From: Burkholderiaceae bacterium
GTDB taxonomy: Bacteria; Pseudomonadota; Gammaproteobacteria; Burkholderiales; Burkholderiaceae_D
Length of the DNA stretch: 43,580 bases
Assembly: GCA_031266815.1 (NCBI GenBank)
Contig: JAISAG010000057.1
Location: 1 to 43,580 of the forward strand
Direction: 5' to 3'
The position numbers were made by a program, and so were the translations under genes. Every line of letters starts with the position of its first letter. Within the stretch, counting starts at the first letter, position 1. Below are positions 1 through 8,257 of this stretch, piece by piece. Under the pieces are notes generated by a model. That model worked only from the letters and a program-made list of their open reading frames with translations, ran no database searches and was not told the origin of the DNA.

Positions 1-2
1 AC

Positions 3-491
3 GAGCTCAGGAGTATCCAGAAGAAACAAAAGGATTTTTATGTTGACCTGGATAACCGTGTCGGAAAGCTGGAGCCCCAGCGGGTCTCGGTGGATGGCAA
101 GGATGTAACGGTTGCGTCCGATGAGAAGATTCTGTTCGACAAGGCAGAAAGCGCGTTTGCAGGTGGCGAATACAGCACGGCGGTTTCCGCCTATGCGGCT
201 TTTCTGAAGCGTTATCCCGCGTCAGGAATGGCATCGCTTGCCCAATTCGGGTTGGGAAATGCCTATTACATGCTAAAAGACTACAAGAATGCGCTGGCGG
301 CGCAGAATGCGGTGCTCAAGAAATATCCCAATAGTTCGAAAGCGCCGGACGCCATGCTGAATATGGCGAGCAGTCAGTTGGGACTGAAAAGCCTGTCGTC
401 TGCGAAAAAGACACTGAATGCCCTGATCAAAAAATACCCCCAGTCTTCTGCGGCGGGTGAGGCAAAGGCGCGTCTGGACAAAATGAAATAG
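3..491 (+). CDS. cpoB: Cell division coordinator CpoB (YbgF), C-terminal part
   Basis: The 5' end lies outside the window; the frame is open from base 3. CpoB is a periplasmic Tol-Pal partner that links outer-membrane constriction with septal peptidoglycan synthesis. The visible part begins with the end of a coiled-coil-like segment (IQKKQKDFYVDLDNRVGKLE), then a linker, then about 120 residues of TPR repeats. Each repeat carries the YbgF signatures, for example FLKRYPASGMASLAQFGLGN, then VLKKYPNSSKAPDAMLNMAS, then LIKKYPQSSAAGEAKARL at the end. The stop at 489-491 is about 40 bases from the convergent stop of the M48 gene. tolB and pal would be expected upstream, beyond the window. Identification is from the repeat signatures and is firm; only the N-terminus is unknown. 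Confidence 0.9.
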   Translation, partial: ELRSIQKKQKDFYVDLDNRVGKLEPQRVSVDGKDVTVASDEKILFDKAESAFAGGEYSTAVSAYAAFLKRYPASGMASLAQFGLGNAYYMLKDYKNALAAQNAVLKKYPNSSKAPDAMLNMASSQLGLKSLSSAKKTLNALIKKYPQSSAAGEAKARLDKMK

Positions 492-533
492 CCGGGAAAA
501 CCGCTTGCTGTGGACAGGTCTGGCGGCGGTGCG

Positions 534-1349
534 TCAGTTTTTGGGGGATGCCCGGGCTTTTTCGTACAGTGGCATTACCTGTGGCAGATGTTGTTCCAGA
601 TTGGCAATGCGGGTGCTGTCTGACGGGTGCGTTGACAGGATTTCTGGTGACGCATTCCCGCCCAGCGTGACCATCTTGCGCCACACCGCGGGTGCGGCGG
701 TCGGGTCGTAACCCGCCCTTGCCATCAACTCCATTCCCATGATATCGGCTTCGGTTTCCATGGTGCGGGAAAAGGGGAGTGTCAAGACATATTTGCTGAC
801 GCTGGAGGCAATATCGCTGCCGATACTGCCCAATCCGAGCAACGAACTGCCCAGGGAGATGAGCGTTTGCGATGCCATTTGCTGGGAAATTTGCTCCCGG
901 CTGTGTTCGCGCAGGGCGTGCGACATCTCGTGACCGACAACTGCCGCCAGTTCGTCGTCGGTCAGCTTTAGCCTGGAGATGATGCCGGTATAGACGGCGA
1001 TTTTCCCGCCGGGCATGCAATACGCGTTGATTTCGTCGCTGCTGATGACGTTTACTTCCCATTGCCACGACAAGGCATCGGGGCGGAATATGCCAACCTG
1101 GGCAATTAACCGCTTGGCAATGGCTTTTACGCGGTCGGTGTAACCGGAGTCGGTGTTGAGTGCGCCCGATGTACTGGCGGAACTCAATTGCTTTTTGTAG
1201 GCTTGTGCCGCGCCCGCATTGACAGCGTTTGACGAGATGAGCAGGAACTGGCTGCGGTCGGAGCCGGTTGCGCCGCCCATTGTGGTACTGGCGCATCCTG
1301 ATATGACAAGAGCGGTGGCGAGCAAAAAAATTGACAATATCTGTTTCAT
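534..1349 (-). CDS. M48-family metalloprotease lipoprotein
   Basis: Predicted zinc-dependent endopeptidase of 271 residues anchored to a membrane as a lipoprotein. The first 18 residues form a lipoprotein signal ending in the lipobox VISG before Cys19. The zinc site HEMSH is at about residues 140-144, and the third ligand region TEADIMG at about 199-205, which together define peptidase family M48 (the family of LoiP/YggG and BepA). Family members degrade or help assemble outer-membrane proteins. The start chosen is the ATG at 1349; a TTG three codons upstream is also open, but there is no clear ribosome binding site for either. It is the last gene of a leftward set after the methyltransferase, whose stop is 34 bases away. 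The specific substrate cannot be told. Confidence 0.85.
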   Translation of the reverse strand: MKQILSIFLLATALVISGCASTTMGGATGSDRSQFLLISSNAVNAGAAQAYKKQLSSASTSGALNTDSGYTDRVKAIAKRLIAQVGIFRPDALSWQWEVNVISSDEINAYCMPGGKIAVYTGIISRLKLTDDELAAVVGHEMSHALREHSREQISQQMASQTLISLGSSLLGLGSIGSDIASSVSKYVLTLPFSRTMETEADIMGMELMARAGYDPTAAPAVWRKMVTLGGNASPEILSTHPSDSTRIANLEQHLPQVMPLYEKARASPKN

Positions 1350-1383
1350 GATGGTCAACCGGGCCTATAAGAGATGCTGCCCG

Positions 1384-1998
1384 TCATTGTAAACCGCCCG
1401 GGGCGATGACGGACGCCTTGTGTTCCTCGCGGATAGTCCAGTAATAAATCATCCGGTTGTCAATCTCGCGGGTTTTTTCGGGAGGCCATTCCGGCCCCAT
1501 GTCCGCATCGTGCGAAACAACGCGGGAGCCGATTTTGAGTTGCTTCCACAGGCGCGGACGCAACTGGTAGTTAATGACGGCGGGCAAATAGAGCATGACG
1601 ACGGAGGCGTCCGAAAAATCGGTTTTGAAAAAATCGTCCATCCGGAATTGCACGCGACTTTCCACTCCGGCGGTACGGGCATTGGTGTTGGCTTCCGCAA
1701 TGCGCTTGGGGTTCAAGTCTATCCCGATGCCCTTGACGCCGTAGTGTTTTGCGGCGGCGATCACGATTCTGCCGTCACCGCATCCCAGGTCGTAGACCAC
1801 ATCGTTCGGATTCAGGTCCGCCAGCGTGAGCATGCCCTTGACGATATCCGGTCTGGTGGTGATAAACCCGGCATCCAGCCGGGGGCCGATCATCTCGTCC
1901 AGCCCCAGTTGCGTCCAGCCGGTAACAACCACAAGGACAGGCAGGAGCAGCGAGGCAATGAAGAGTGCGGCGATGGTATAACGGTGGCGTAAGGGCAT
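1384..1998 (-). CDS. Membrane-anchored class I SAM-dependent methyltransferase
   Basis: A 204-residue protein with one predicted N-terminal membrane helix (residues about 8-26), then a Rossmann-type methyltransferase domain. Motif I is DLGCGDGR at residues 70-76, followed by the acidic loop GIGIDLNP, and later MDDFFKTD and VVMLYLP. The target is not known; similar small anchored methyltransferases are usually annotated only as class I. Its ATG shares its A with the TAA of the upstream permease (TAATG), so translation is probably coupled. The frame stays open far upstream inside the permease gene, but no membrane helix or conserved domain is added there, so the ATG at 1998 is preferred. Confidence 0.8.
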   Translation of the reverse strand: MPLRHRYTIAALFIASLLLPVLVVVTGWTQLGLDEMIGPRLDAGFITTRPDIVKGMLTLADLNPNDVVYDLGCGDGRIVIAAAKHYGVKGIGIDLNPKRIAEANTNARTAGVESRVQFRMDDFFKTDFSDASVVMLYLPAVINYQLRPRLWKQLKIGSRVVSHDADMGPEWPPEKTREIDNRMIYYWTIREEHKASVIAPGGLQ

Positions 1999-3446
1999 TA
2001 CGGATCCTTCTGCAAGGGTTGGGACACGGTAGATGTGTTTTCCGGGCTGAAGCGGCGCGCCAGCCCGAAGAGGATGATACCAAATGCCATGACCATTACA
2101 CCAATCCATGCCGCATTGAGTCCTCCCAGGGACTGGCTGTACACGTAGGAAAGACTGGACCACAACATGTAGGCGCAACTGGTGCAGAATACCAGTGGCA
2201 GCAGGGGGTAGAGCGGTACGGTAAAAGGGCGCGGAACGGAAGGCTCGCGGATTCGCAGGACGAACAGGGAAATACCGGCGAGCAGGAAGAATGCCCAGAA
2301 AACCGGTGCGGTAAATTCCACCATGGCGATAAAGCCGCTGCCTGTGAAAGCGCCCACGGCAAGAAGAAGCAGTGTCATGATGCATTGTACGACGATGGCG
2401 TTGGATGGCGTGTGGCGCGCGGCATCCCACACGCCCAGTTTGCGCAGAATCCGCCAGTCTTTGCCGATGGCGTAACTGGTGCGGGCGCCCACGATGATCG
2501 TGCCGTTAATCGAAGTGAGGGTAGCGACGGCGATGATCAGCGAAATGATTTTTTCGCCGGGCGCGCCCATCGCGATGCGCATCACTTCGGCAGCAATCGT
2601 GTGCGATTTTGCCATGCCGGGCAGCCCCAGCACTTGCCAGTATGCCCAGGTCACCAGAAGGTAGAGTACGGTGATGATGATGATGGAAAGCGCAAGTGCG
2701 CCGACCATGAGCCGGTGGGTTTTCATTTCGGCGCTGATATAGGCGGCTTCGTTCCAGCCGCCGTAGGTCAGGAGGACGAATATCATGGCAAGTCCTACCG
2801 CACCCATTTCAGGAGAGGTCGGGGCACCTTTGTCTGCGGTAAGCGCGTTTGCGGGATTTATGCCGAAGAGCAGGATGGCGGCGCCGACAATGAGGAAAAG
2901 CCCGATGACCTGAAGCACGGTAAGCCATGTTTGTGCCGCCATGCCCGTGCGAACATGGTGCAAATTGGCCCAGGAAAGGCCCAGTACGGCGATACAGGCG
3001 TGCAGGGTGCCGCCGGATCGGGGGAGAATCCAGTCCAGTGAGATGACCTGGTTCATATAGTCGCCGAACACGAATGCGAGAATGGCAATGGAACCGGTTG
3101 TGATGACAGAGAGGCGCGCCCAGCCGAACAGAAAGGCGAGCGGTTTGCCATAGGCTCTTTGCAGAAAGTGATAATCTCCGCCCGAACTGGGATAGGTGGT
3201 TGCCAGTTCGGCGTAGCAAAGTGCGCCGACAAAGGAAATCAGCCCCCCCAGCGTCCAGACGCCAAACATCCACACCGCGTTTCCCGTGAGCTGGGCGACT
3301 ACGGCGGGCGCCTTGAAGATGCCTGCTCCGATGACAATGCCCACAATCAGCGCCACAGCGTGGCGCAATTCCAGCGTGGGGCGCGGCGCATTGTCTGGCA
3401 AGGTGGGGCGGGAATCGGGCGTGGCAGTCGTCATCGCGTCATTCAT
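1998..3446 (-). CDS. APC-superfamily amino acid permease
   Basis: About 482 residues with roughly 12 hydrophobic segments, so an inner-membrane secondary transporter. The first helix carries the APC signature VGIVIGAGIFKAPA (G-x-I-G-x-G-I-F), and the protein most resembles the amino acid/polyamine exchangers of that superfamily. The substrate cannot be assigned. The start is placed at the ATG at 3446; a further ATG at 3434 is possible. A TTG at 3461 is less likely because a predicted promoter (3467-3495) leaves almost no leader before it. The stop codon overlaps the next gene, the methyltransferase, as TAATG, and the M48 lipoprotein follows, which suggests a three-gene leftward operon. Confidence 0.85.
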   Translation of the reverse strand: MNDAMTTATPDSRPTLPDNAPRPTLELRHAVALIVGIVIGAGIFKAPAVVAQLTGNAVWMFGVWTLGGLISFVGALCYAELATTYPSSGGDYHFLQRAYGKPLAFLFGWARLSVITTGSIAILAFVFGDYMNQVISLDWILPRSGGTLHACIAVLGLSWANLHHVRTGMAAQTWLTVLQVIGLFLIVGAAILLFGINPANALTADKGAPTSPEMGAVGLAMIFVLLTYGGWNEAAYISAEMKTHRLMVGALALSIIIITVLYLLVTWAYWQVLGLPGMAKSHTIAAEVMRIAMGAPGEKIISLIIAVATLTSINGTIIVGARTSYAIGKDWRILRKLGVWDAARHTPSNAIVVQCIMTLLLLAVGAFTGSGFIAMVEFTAPVFWAFFLLAGISLFVLRIREPSVPRPFTVPLYPLLPLVFCTSCAYMLWSSLSYVYSQSLGGLNAAWIGVMVMAFGIILFGLARRFSPENTSTVSQPLQKDP

Positions 3447-3466
3447 CGTCGGGCGGAGCAAGAGGC

Positions 3467-3495
3467 ATTCTGACCAGAAAAAGGATTTCTGGCAA
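3467..3495 (-). promoter_or_regulatory. Predicted sigma-70 promoter of the permease operon
   Basis: On the minus strand TTGCCA (3490-3495) and CAGAAT (3467-3472) are separated by exactly 17 bases, matching the -35 element at five and the -10 element at four of six positions. The predicted transcript would start about 15 bases before the ATG at 3446. Prediction by eye only. Confidence 0.45.
3474..3492. promoter_or_regulatory. Inverted repeat overlapping the permease promoter
   Basis: CCAGAAA, a 5-base spacer AAGGA, then TTTCTGG: a perfect 7+7 dyad lying between and partly inside the predicted -35 and -10 elements of the permease operon. Such placement is typical of a repressor operator. No regulator gene is adjacent, so the protein that might bind is unknown. 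Confidence 0.35.
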
Positions 3496-3689
3496 CATTA
3501 ACGATACGGGCGACAGGCTGCTGTTCCCGCATGTGGATGGCGTGATTTGATGGGACACTTTGTCTCGCTTCGCCGCGCGCTGCCGGTGCGACGCCAAGGA
3601 TTGGCGATGCGGTAACGGTGTGCGAGAATGCGGGGTGGGGTCGTGTCACCCGCCGGGTTTGCGCAGGCGGGATTTGTCCGGGAGGGGTT

Positions 3690-4526
3690 ATGCTGGGTGC
3701 GATTGTAGGGGACATGGTCGGGTCCCGTTTCGAGTGGCAGAACATCAAGAGCAAGGAATTCGATTTTTTGACGGAACGGAGCGCCTTGACCGACGACAGT
3801 ATTATGACGCTGGCAGTGGGGCGCGCCATTCTCGCCTGCGAAGGGGATTACGACAAGCTGGGTGCGCTGGCGGTGCATTTTATGCGGGAAATGGGCCGGG
3901 CGTATCCTGACCGCGGTTACGGCGGCATGTTTCGGGACTGGCTGTATTCGGATGACCCGCACCCTTACGGCAGTTTTGGCAATGGTGCCGCCATGCGCGT
4001 GAGCGCTTGCGGTTTTGCGGCGGGCAGTCTGGACGAGGCTAGGGCGCTTTCCCGGAAAGTGACGGAGGTGACGCATGACCATCCAGAAGGAATTCGGGGC
4101 GCGGAAGCAACGGCAACGGCCATTTTTCTTGCCCGTGCCGGCGAATCGCTTGCGGATATACGGGATGTGATACACGCCCGATATTATCCGATGGATTTTA
4201 CTTTGGACGAGATACGGGATACCTATTCTTTTGATGTTTCCTGCCAGGGAAGTGTCCCGCAGGCCATTCAGGCTTTTCTGGAATCAACCTGTTTTGAGGA
4301 CGCCATCCGAAACGCTATTTCCCTTGGGGGCGACAGCGATACCATCGGTGCTATTACCGGCGGGATTGCCCATGCGTATTACGGGATACCTGATGCGATT
4401 CGGGAGCAGGTGCTGCCGCACATTGAAAAGGAGGCATCCCTGCACGATATTCTGCTGACGTTTGAGGCGAGGTTCCTCTCGCCTGTCCCGAGCGGGGGAA
4501 TGTCCCCAATTTTTGTAAACAGATGA
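3690..4526 (+). CDS. ADP-ribosylglycohydrolase family protein
   Basis: A 278-residue protein of the DraG/ARH family, which removes ADP-ribose from proteins, nucleic acids or small molecules using two magnesium ions. The N-terminus GAIVGDMVGSRFEW, the metal-binding LTDDS (residues 33-37) and the C-terminal GGDSDTIGAITGGIAHAYYG (from residue 213) are the diagnostic family motifs and are all intact. The start is the ATG at 3690, five bases after GGAGG (3681-3685); an upstream extension in the same frame adds no family sequence. The stop is followed almost at once by the flavodoxin gene (11 bases to its preferred ATG, or a 4-base overlap with an earlier ATG), so the two are probably co-transcribed. 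The target ADP-ribosylated substrate is unknown. Confidence 0.85.
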   Translation: MLGAIVGDMVGSRFEWQNIKSKEFDFLTERSALTDDSIMTLAVGRAILACEGDYDKLGALAVHFMREMGRAYPDRGYGGMFRDWLYSDDPHPYGSFGNGAAMRVSACGFAAGSLDEARALSRKVTEVTHDHPEGIRGAEATATAIFLARAGESLADIRDVIHARYYPMDFTLDEIRDTYSFDVSCQGSVPQAIQAFLESTCFEDAIRNAISLGGDSDTIGAITGGIAHAYYGIPDAIREQVLPHIEKEASLHDILLTFEARFLSPVPSGGMSPIFVNR

Positions 4527-4537
4527 TGGAGGAGGCG

Positions 4538-5026
4538 ATGGCACAGGATGGAAAAAAGTGGATTGTTTATTATTCTCTCTCTGGAGACACCCGCGAAATA
4601 GCCAGGCAGATTCAGGCCAGCACGGGTGCGGACATAACGGAACTGGAACTGGTGGAGGCGTATCCCACCGATTCAGGTGCCATGTCCGCACGGGTGAAGC
4701 GAGAACTGGCTGGTGCGCGTCCCGCCTTAAAGGCGCTGACCGGGACAGTTGATCCGTATGCAGTGCTTTTTGTCGGGTCGCCGAACTGGGGCGGCACCAT
4801 TGCACCGGCCCTCGCTGCCTTTTTGTCGCAACAGGATTTGTCGGGAAAAATGGTTGCACCTTTCATGGCGCACGGCGGAGGGGGTCTGGGACGCAGTGTG
4901 GCAGATATTCAATCGCTGTGCCCGAATGCGACTGTGCTGGAAGGGCTGGCGATCCGGGGAAAGCAGGCTGGCAGCGCGGGTGAGGACATCGCGCAGTGGC
5001 TGAAGCGGCTGGGCATGGTGGCGTGA
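4538..5026 (+). CDS. Flavodoxin-family protein
   Basis: A 162-residue cytoplasmic flavodoxin-fold protein expected to bind FMN. The phosphate-binding loop is YYSLSGDTREIA at residues 11-22; FVGSPNWGGTIAPALAAFL and the later PFMAHGGGGLG resemble the second and third FMN-contacting loops of the flavodoxin_4 type. It could carry electrons or act as a quinone or disulfide reductase. The start is taken at the ATG at 4538 because GGAGGAGG (4528-4535) lies just ahead of it; ATGs at 4523 and 4526 are in frame, and the first would overlap the preceding stop as ATGA. Pairing with an ADP-ribosylglycohydrolase is unexplained. Confidence 0.8.
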   Translation: MAQDGKKWIVYYSLSGDTREIARQIQASTGADITELELVEAYPTDSGAMSARVKRELAGARPALKALTGTVDPYAVLFVGSPNWGGTIAPALAAFLSQQDLSGKMVAPFMAHGGGGLGRSVADIQSLCPNATVLEGLAIRGKQAGSAGEDIAQWLKRLGMVA

Positions 5027-5133
5027 AAGCGGTTTTCTCGCGGGCGGCGGCATTCGGGGTGTGGTGCGAATGCCCCTCTTCTTCCCTGCGACAAAAAGTC
5101 TTGCCGGGTTTATCTTGTGTCTCTTTCTCACAG

Positions 5134-5143
5134 TACAATACCC
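5134..5143 (+). promoter_or_regulatory. Candidate -10 region of cysS (TACAATACCC)
   Basis: TACAAT followed by ACCC, 27 bases before the cysS ATG. No convincing -35 element at 16-18 bases was found. The same TANAATACCC pattern occurs ahead of metG and panC on the other strand, which supports it as a recurring -10 plus start-site sequence. Confidence 0.35.
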
Positions 5144-5170
5144 TTTCTTTCAGGGGGGTAAGGCCGTTTG

Positions 5171-6559
5171 ATGAATCGCTTGCAGATTTACAATTCGCTG
5201 AGTCGGGAAAAGGAACTGTTTGTCCCGATTGAGCCGGGCAAGGTGCGCATGTACGTATGTGGCATGACGGTCTACGACTTTTGCCACATCGGTCACGCGC
5301 GGATGTTGCTTTGCTTCGACATGATTTACCGCTGGTTAAAGGAGATCGGTTACGCGGTGACGTACGTCCGCAATATTACGGATATTGATGACAAGATTAT
5401 CCAGCGGGCAGCGGAAAACGGCGAGACCATACAGGGGGTGACCACGCGGTTTACACACTTCATGCATGAAGACTTGCGGGCGCTGGGCATATTGCCGCCG
5501 GACCTTGAGCCGCGCGCGACCGAATTTGTGCCCCAAATGCTGGAGATTATCGAAAAACTGGAGGCCAACGGGCTGGCATATCAGTCGCCGGACGGGGATG
5601 TTCATTATTCCGTGCGGGACTTTGCGGGGTACGGTCGCTTGTCGGGACGCTCACTGGAAGATTTGCGTTCGGGCGAGCGGGTCGAGGTGAATGCGCAAAA
5701 ACGGGACCCGCTGGACTTTGTACTGTGGAAAGCGGCAAAGAGCGCGGAACCTGCCGAGGCAAAGTGGCAGTCGAAGTGGGGCGTGGGCCGACCCGGATGG
5801 CATATTGAGTGTTCTGCCATGTCCTGCCAGTTGCTCGGACAGTCTTTCGATATTCACGGCGGCGGCGCGGATTTGCAGTTTCCCCACCACGAAAACGAGA
5901 TTGCCCAGTCGGAGGGCGCTTTTGGCAAAAAATTCGTCAACTACTGGATTCACAACGGTTTTGTGCGGGTGGACGATGAAAAAATGTCCAAGTCGCTGGG
6001 CAATTTTTTCACCATTCGGGAGGTGCTGACACGTTATCACGCCGAAGTGCTGCGCTTCTTTATCATTCGCTCGCACTACCGCAGTCCGCTGAATTATTCC
6101 GATGCCCATCTGGAGGATGCCCGTGCGGGATTGACGCGCCTTTACACGGCGCTGAATGCGGTACCGGCAATGCGGGTACCGGTAGACTGGCAGGAATCTC
6201 ACGCCATGCGTTTTGCCGCAGCCATGAATGACGACTTTAATACACCGGTTGCCTGTGCCGTGCTTTTCGAACTTGCCAATGAAGTTAATCGCACCCGTAT
6301 GCCACAGCACGCCAGCCAGCTGAAAGCCCTGGCAGGTATGCTGGGTTTGCTGCAACAGGAGCCCAGGCAGTTCCTGCAGGGAGGGGCATTGGGGAGCGGG
6401 CTGACGGAACCGGACATTTTGGTGCAAATTGCCGCGCGGCATGCGGCAAAAAAGGCGAAGGACTTTTCCGAGGCAGACCGGATCAGGGCGGTGTTGCTTG
6501 ATGCCGGCATCGTTTTGGAAGATCGTCCGGGTGGTGTGACCGAATGGCGGCGGGCGTGA
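5171..6559 (+). CDS. cysS: Cysteinyl-tRNA synthetase
   Basis: Class I aminoacyl-tRNA synthetase of 462 residues that charges tRNA-Cys in the cytoplasm. HIGH is at residues 39-42 and [10 protein letters not shown] near residue 270. The zinc-binding Cys30 (YVCGMTVYD), the Cys of WHIECSAM and the His pair of [12 protein letters not shown] are present, as expected for this enzyme. Length matches the family (about 460). The ATG at 5171 is preferred over a TTG one codon earlier. It opens a rightward run that continues with the 3-methyladenine glycosylase (overlapping by 16 bases), accA, tilS and lysC, an order I recall from Burkholderiales. Confidence 0.97.
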   Translation: MNRLQIYNSLSREKELFVPIEPGKVRMYVCGMTVYDFCHIGHARMLLCFDMIYRWLKEIGYAVTYVRNITDIDDKIIQRAAENGETIQGVTTRFTHFMHEDLRALGILPPDLEPRATEFVPQMLEIIEKLEANGLAYQSPDGDVHYSVRDFAGYGRLSGRSLEDLRSGERVEVNAQKRDPLDFVLWKAAKSAEPAEAKWQSKWGVGRPGWHIECSAMSCQLLGQSFDIHGGGADLQFPHHENEIAQSEGAFGKKFVNYWIHNGFVRVDDEKMSKSLGNFFTIREVLTRYHAEVLRFFIIRSHYRSPLNYSDAHLEDARAGLTRLYTALNAVPAMRVPVDWQESHAMRFAAAMNDDFNTPVACAVLFELANEVNRTRMPQHASQLKALAGMLGLLQQEPRQFLQGGALGSGLTEPDILVQIAARHAAKKAKDFSEADRIRAVLLDAGIVLEDRPGGVTEWRRA

Positions 6560-7206
6560 GTACGCTCCATCGCGCAGCACTGCCCGCAGGCGCACCGTCT
6601 TACTGGAAGCAGGCGACACGGGAGTTGATGCGGCGAGACCGCATTCTGAAGGGATTGATTGAAACGCTCGGGTACAGCTTTCCCGTGGCAAAGGATAATC
6701 CGTTTGTTACGCTGGTACGGGCGATTGTCGGGCAGCAGATTTCTGTCAAGGCGGCAGAATCGGTCTGGCGCCGCCTGGGCGAGATATGTCCGTCCTGCAC
6801 CCCGAGCCATATCGCCCGGGCGGGAGAAAGCGGTCTTTCCCGTGCCGGTTTGTCCCGAAGGAAGGTGGAGTATTTGTTGAATCTGGCACAGCATTTCAGG
6901 AAACGGACAGTGCAGCCGGAGAGATGGACAGAAATGCCCGATGAAGCGGTTGTCGCCGAGTTGCAGCAAATCAGGGGAGTGGGACGATGGACGGCAGAAA
7001 TGTTCCTCATTTTCAGTCTGCAACGACCGAATGTGCTCCCCATGGACGATATCGGTCTGTTGAGGGGAATCGGTACCGCTTACTTTTCGGAGAAGTCTGT
7101 TTCACGCAGCAGTGCGCGGGAACTTGCCGAGAACTGGAAGCCATGGTGTACGGTGGCGACATGGTATTTGTGGCGCAGCCTTGACCCGATTCCGGTAGAA
7201 TACTGA
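6544..7206 (+). CDS. DNA-3-methyladenine glycosylase II (AlkA-type, HhH-GPD)
   Basis: A 220-residue base-excision-repair glycosylase that removes alkylated purines. The helix-hairpin-helix lies at [15 protein letters not shown] (residues about 140-154), followed by the catalytic aspartate in [11 protein letters not shown] (Asp168/169), the hallmark of the HhH-GPD superfamily. The segment [18 protein letters not shown] is typical of AlkA-like enzymes. It is shorter than E. coli AlkA (282), lacking the N-terminal extra domain, as is common in the short bacterial form. The ATG lies inside the end of cysS (16-base overlap), so translation is probably coupled. The Cys cluster of endonuclease III is absent, which argues against Nth or MutY. 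Confidence 0.88.
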   Translation: MAAGVSTLHRAALPAGAPSYWKQATRELMRRDRILKGLIETLGYSFPVAKDNPFVTLVRAIVGQQISVKAAESVWRRLGEICPSCTPSHIARAGESGLSRAGLSRRKVEYLLNLAQHFRKRTVQPERWTEMPDEAVVAELQQIRGVGRWTAEMFLIFSLQRPNVLPMDDIGLLRGIGTAYFSEKSVSRSSARELAENWKPWCTVATWYLWRSLDPIPVEY

Positions 7207-7261
7207 GGCGGGAAAACGCTGTGCGGTGTTGAAGGATGCCCCACGCAGGGGCGGTTTCTTG

Positions 7262-8257
7262 ATGGGAGTTGTGGTGGCTAAGCCTGCTTTTTTAAGTTTT
7301 GAGCAACCGATTGCCGAACTGGATTCCAAGATCGGCGAGTTGCGTCTGGTGCACGACGATGCCGCCGTAGATATTTCGGAGGAAATTACGCGTCTGGAAA
7401 AAAAAAGCCGGCAACTGACAAAGGAGATTTATGCCCGGTTGACGCCGTGGCAAATATCGCAGGTTGCCAGACACCCGCAAAGACCCTACACCCTGGACTA
7501 CATTGGCGGAATCTTTACAGATTTTCACGAGTTGCACGGTGATCGCCACTTTGGTGACGATACCGCCATTGTGGGCGGGCTGGCACGCCTGGACGATCAG
7601 GCGTGCATTGTAATCGGGCACCAGAAAGGGCGGGACACCAAAGAGCGCAGTTACCGCAACTTCGGGATGCCGCGTCCAGAAGGCTACCGAAAGGCGCTGC
7701 GCCTGATGCGGTTGGCGGAAAAATTCGGCCTGCCCGTCTTCACCTTTGTGGATACACCCGGCGCTTTTCCAGGGATTGACGCGGAAGAGCGCGGGCAGTC
7801 CGAAGCCATCGGGCGCAATCTGTACGAAATGGCAACGCTGAAGGCGCCGATTATCACTACCATTATCGGCGAGGGCGGTTCCGGCGGCGCGCTGGCAATT
7901 GCTGTTGCCGATACGGTTATCATGCTGCAATATGCGGTGTACTCTGTCATTTCTCCCGAAGGTTGCGCTTCCATTTTGTGGAAAACGGCGGAGCGTGCCA
8001 GTGACGCTGCCGCTGCGTTGGGACTGACCGCGCGGAGTTTGAAAGAGATGGGGCTGGTGGACAAGGTCATCAGCGAGCCGCTTGGTGGTGCGCATCGCGA
8101 TCCTGCCAGAATGGCGCGCTCGCTTAAACAGGCGCTCATTGAGGCGCTGGTGCGATATCGGGGAGTTTCCTTCGACACCCTTTTGTCCGCACGGCAGGAT
8201 AAGTGGCTGGGGTACGGACGTTTTAAGGAAATGGAGAGTCAGGAGCGCAAGGAGTGA
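7262..8257 (+). CDS. accA: Acetyl-CoA carboxylase carboxyltransferase subunit alpha
   Basis: Alpha subunit of the cytoplasmic carboxyltransferase that, with AccD, moves carboxyl from biotin to acetyl-CoA to make malonyl-CoA for fatty acid synthesis. The N-terminal [15 protein letters not shown] matches AccA, and the crotonase-fold core [20 protein letters not shown] and [15 protein letters not shown] holds the oxyanion-hole and substrate-binding regions. Three starts are possible: the ATG at 7262 (331 residues, given here), GTG at 7271 or GTG at 7274. The last follows GGGAG by a good spacing and would give 327 residues, closer to the E. coli length of 319. The stop overlaps the tilS start by four bases (GTGA). 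Confidence 0.96.
   Translation: MGVVVAKPAFLSFEQPIAELDSKIGELRLVHDDAAVDISEEITRLEKKSRQLTKEIYARLTPWQISQVARHPQRPYTLDYIGGIFTDFHELHGDRHFGDDTAIVGGLARLDDQACIVIGHQKGRDTKERSYRNFGMPRPEGYRKALRLMRLAEKFGLPVFTFVDTPGAFPGIDAEERGQSEAIGRNLYEMATLKAPIITTIIGEGGSGGALAIAVADTVIMLQYAVYSVISPEGCASILWKTAERASDAAAALGLTARSLKEMGLVDKVISEPLGGAHRDPARMARSLKQALIEALVRYRGVSFDTLLSARQDKWLGYGRFKEMESQERKE

Noticed and set aside
427-1296. Leftward open frame across the M48 gene in another frame
   Set aside because: Arg/His-rich shadow of the M48 lipoprotein gene, which has the lipobox and zinc motif.
1965-3041. Long rightward open frame opposite the permease
   Set aside because: It is antisense to a clear 12-helix APC permease, has low-complexity His/Gly/Asp composition and no recognisable domain; high GC keeps the opposite strand open.
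3447-3461. TTG at 3461 as the permease start
   Set aside because: The predicted promoter leaves almost no leader before it, and ATG codons at 3446 and 3434 fit better.
5651-6691. Long leftward frame opposite cysS and the glycosylase gene
   Set aside because: Antisense to two genes with intact catalytic motifs; no domain of its own.
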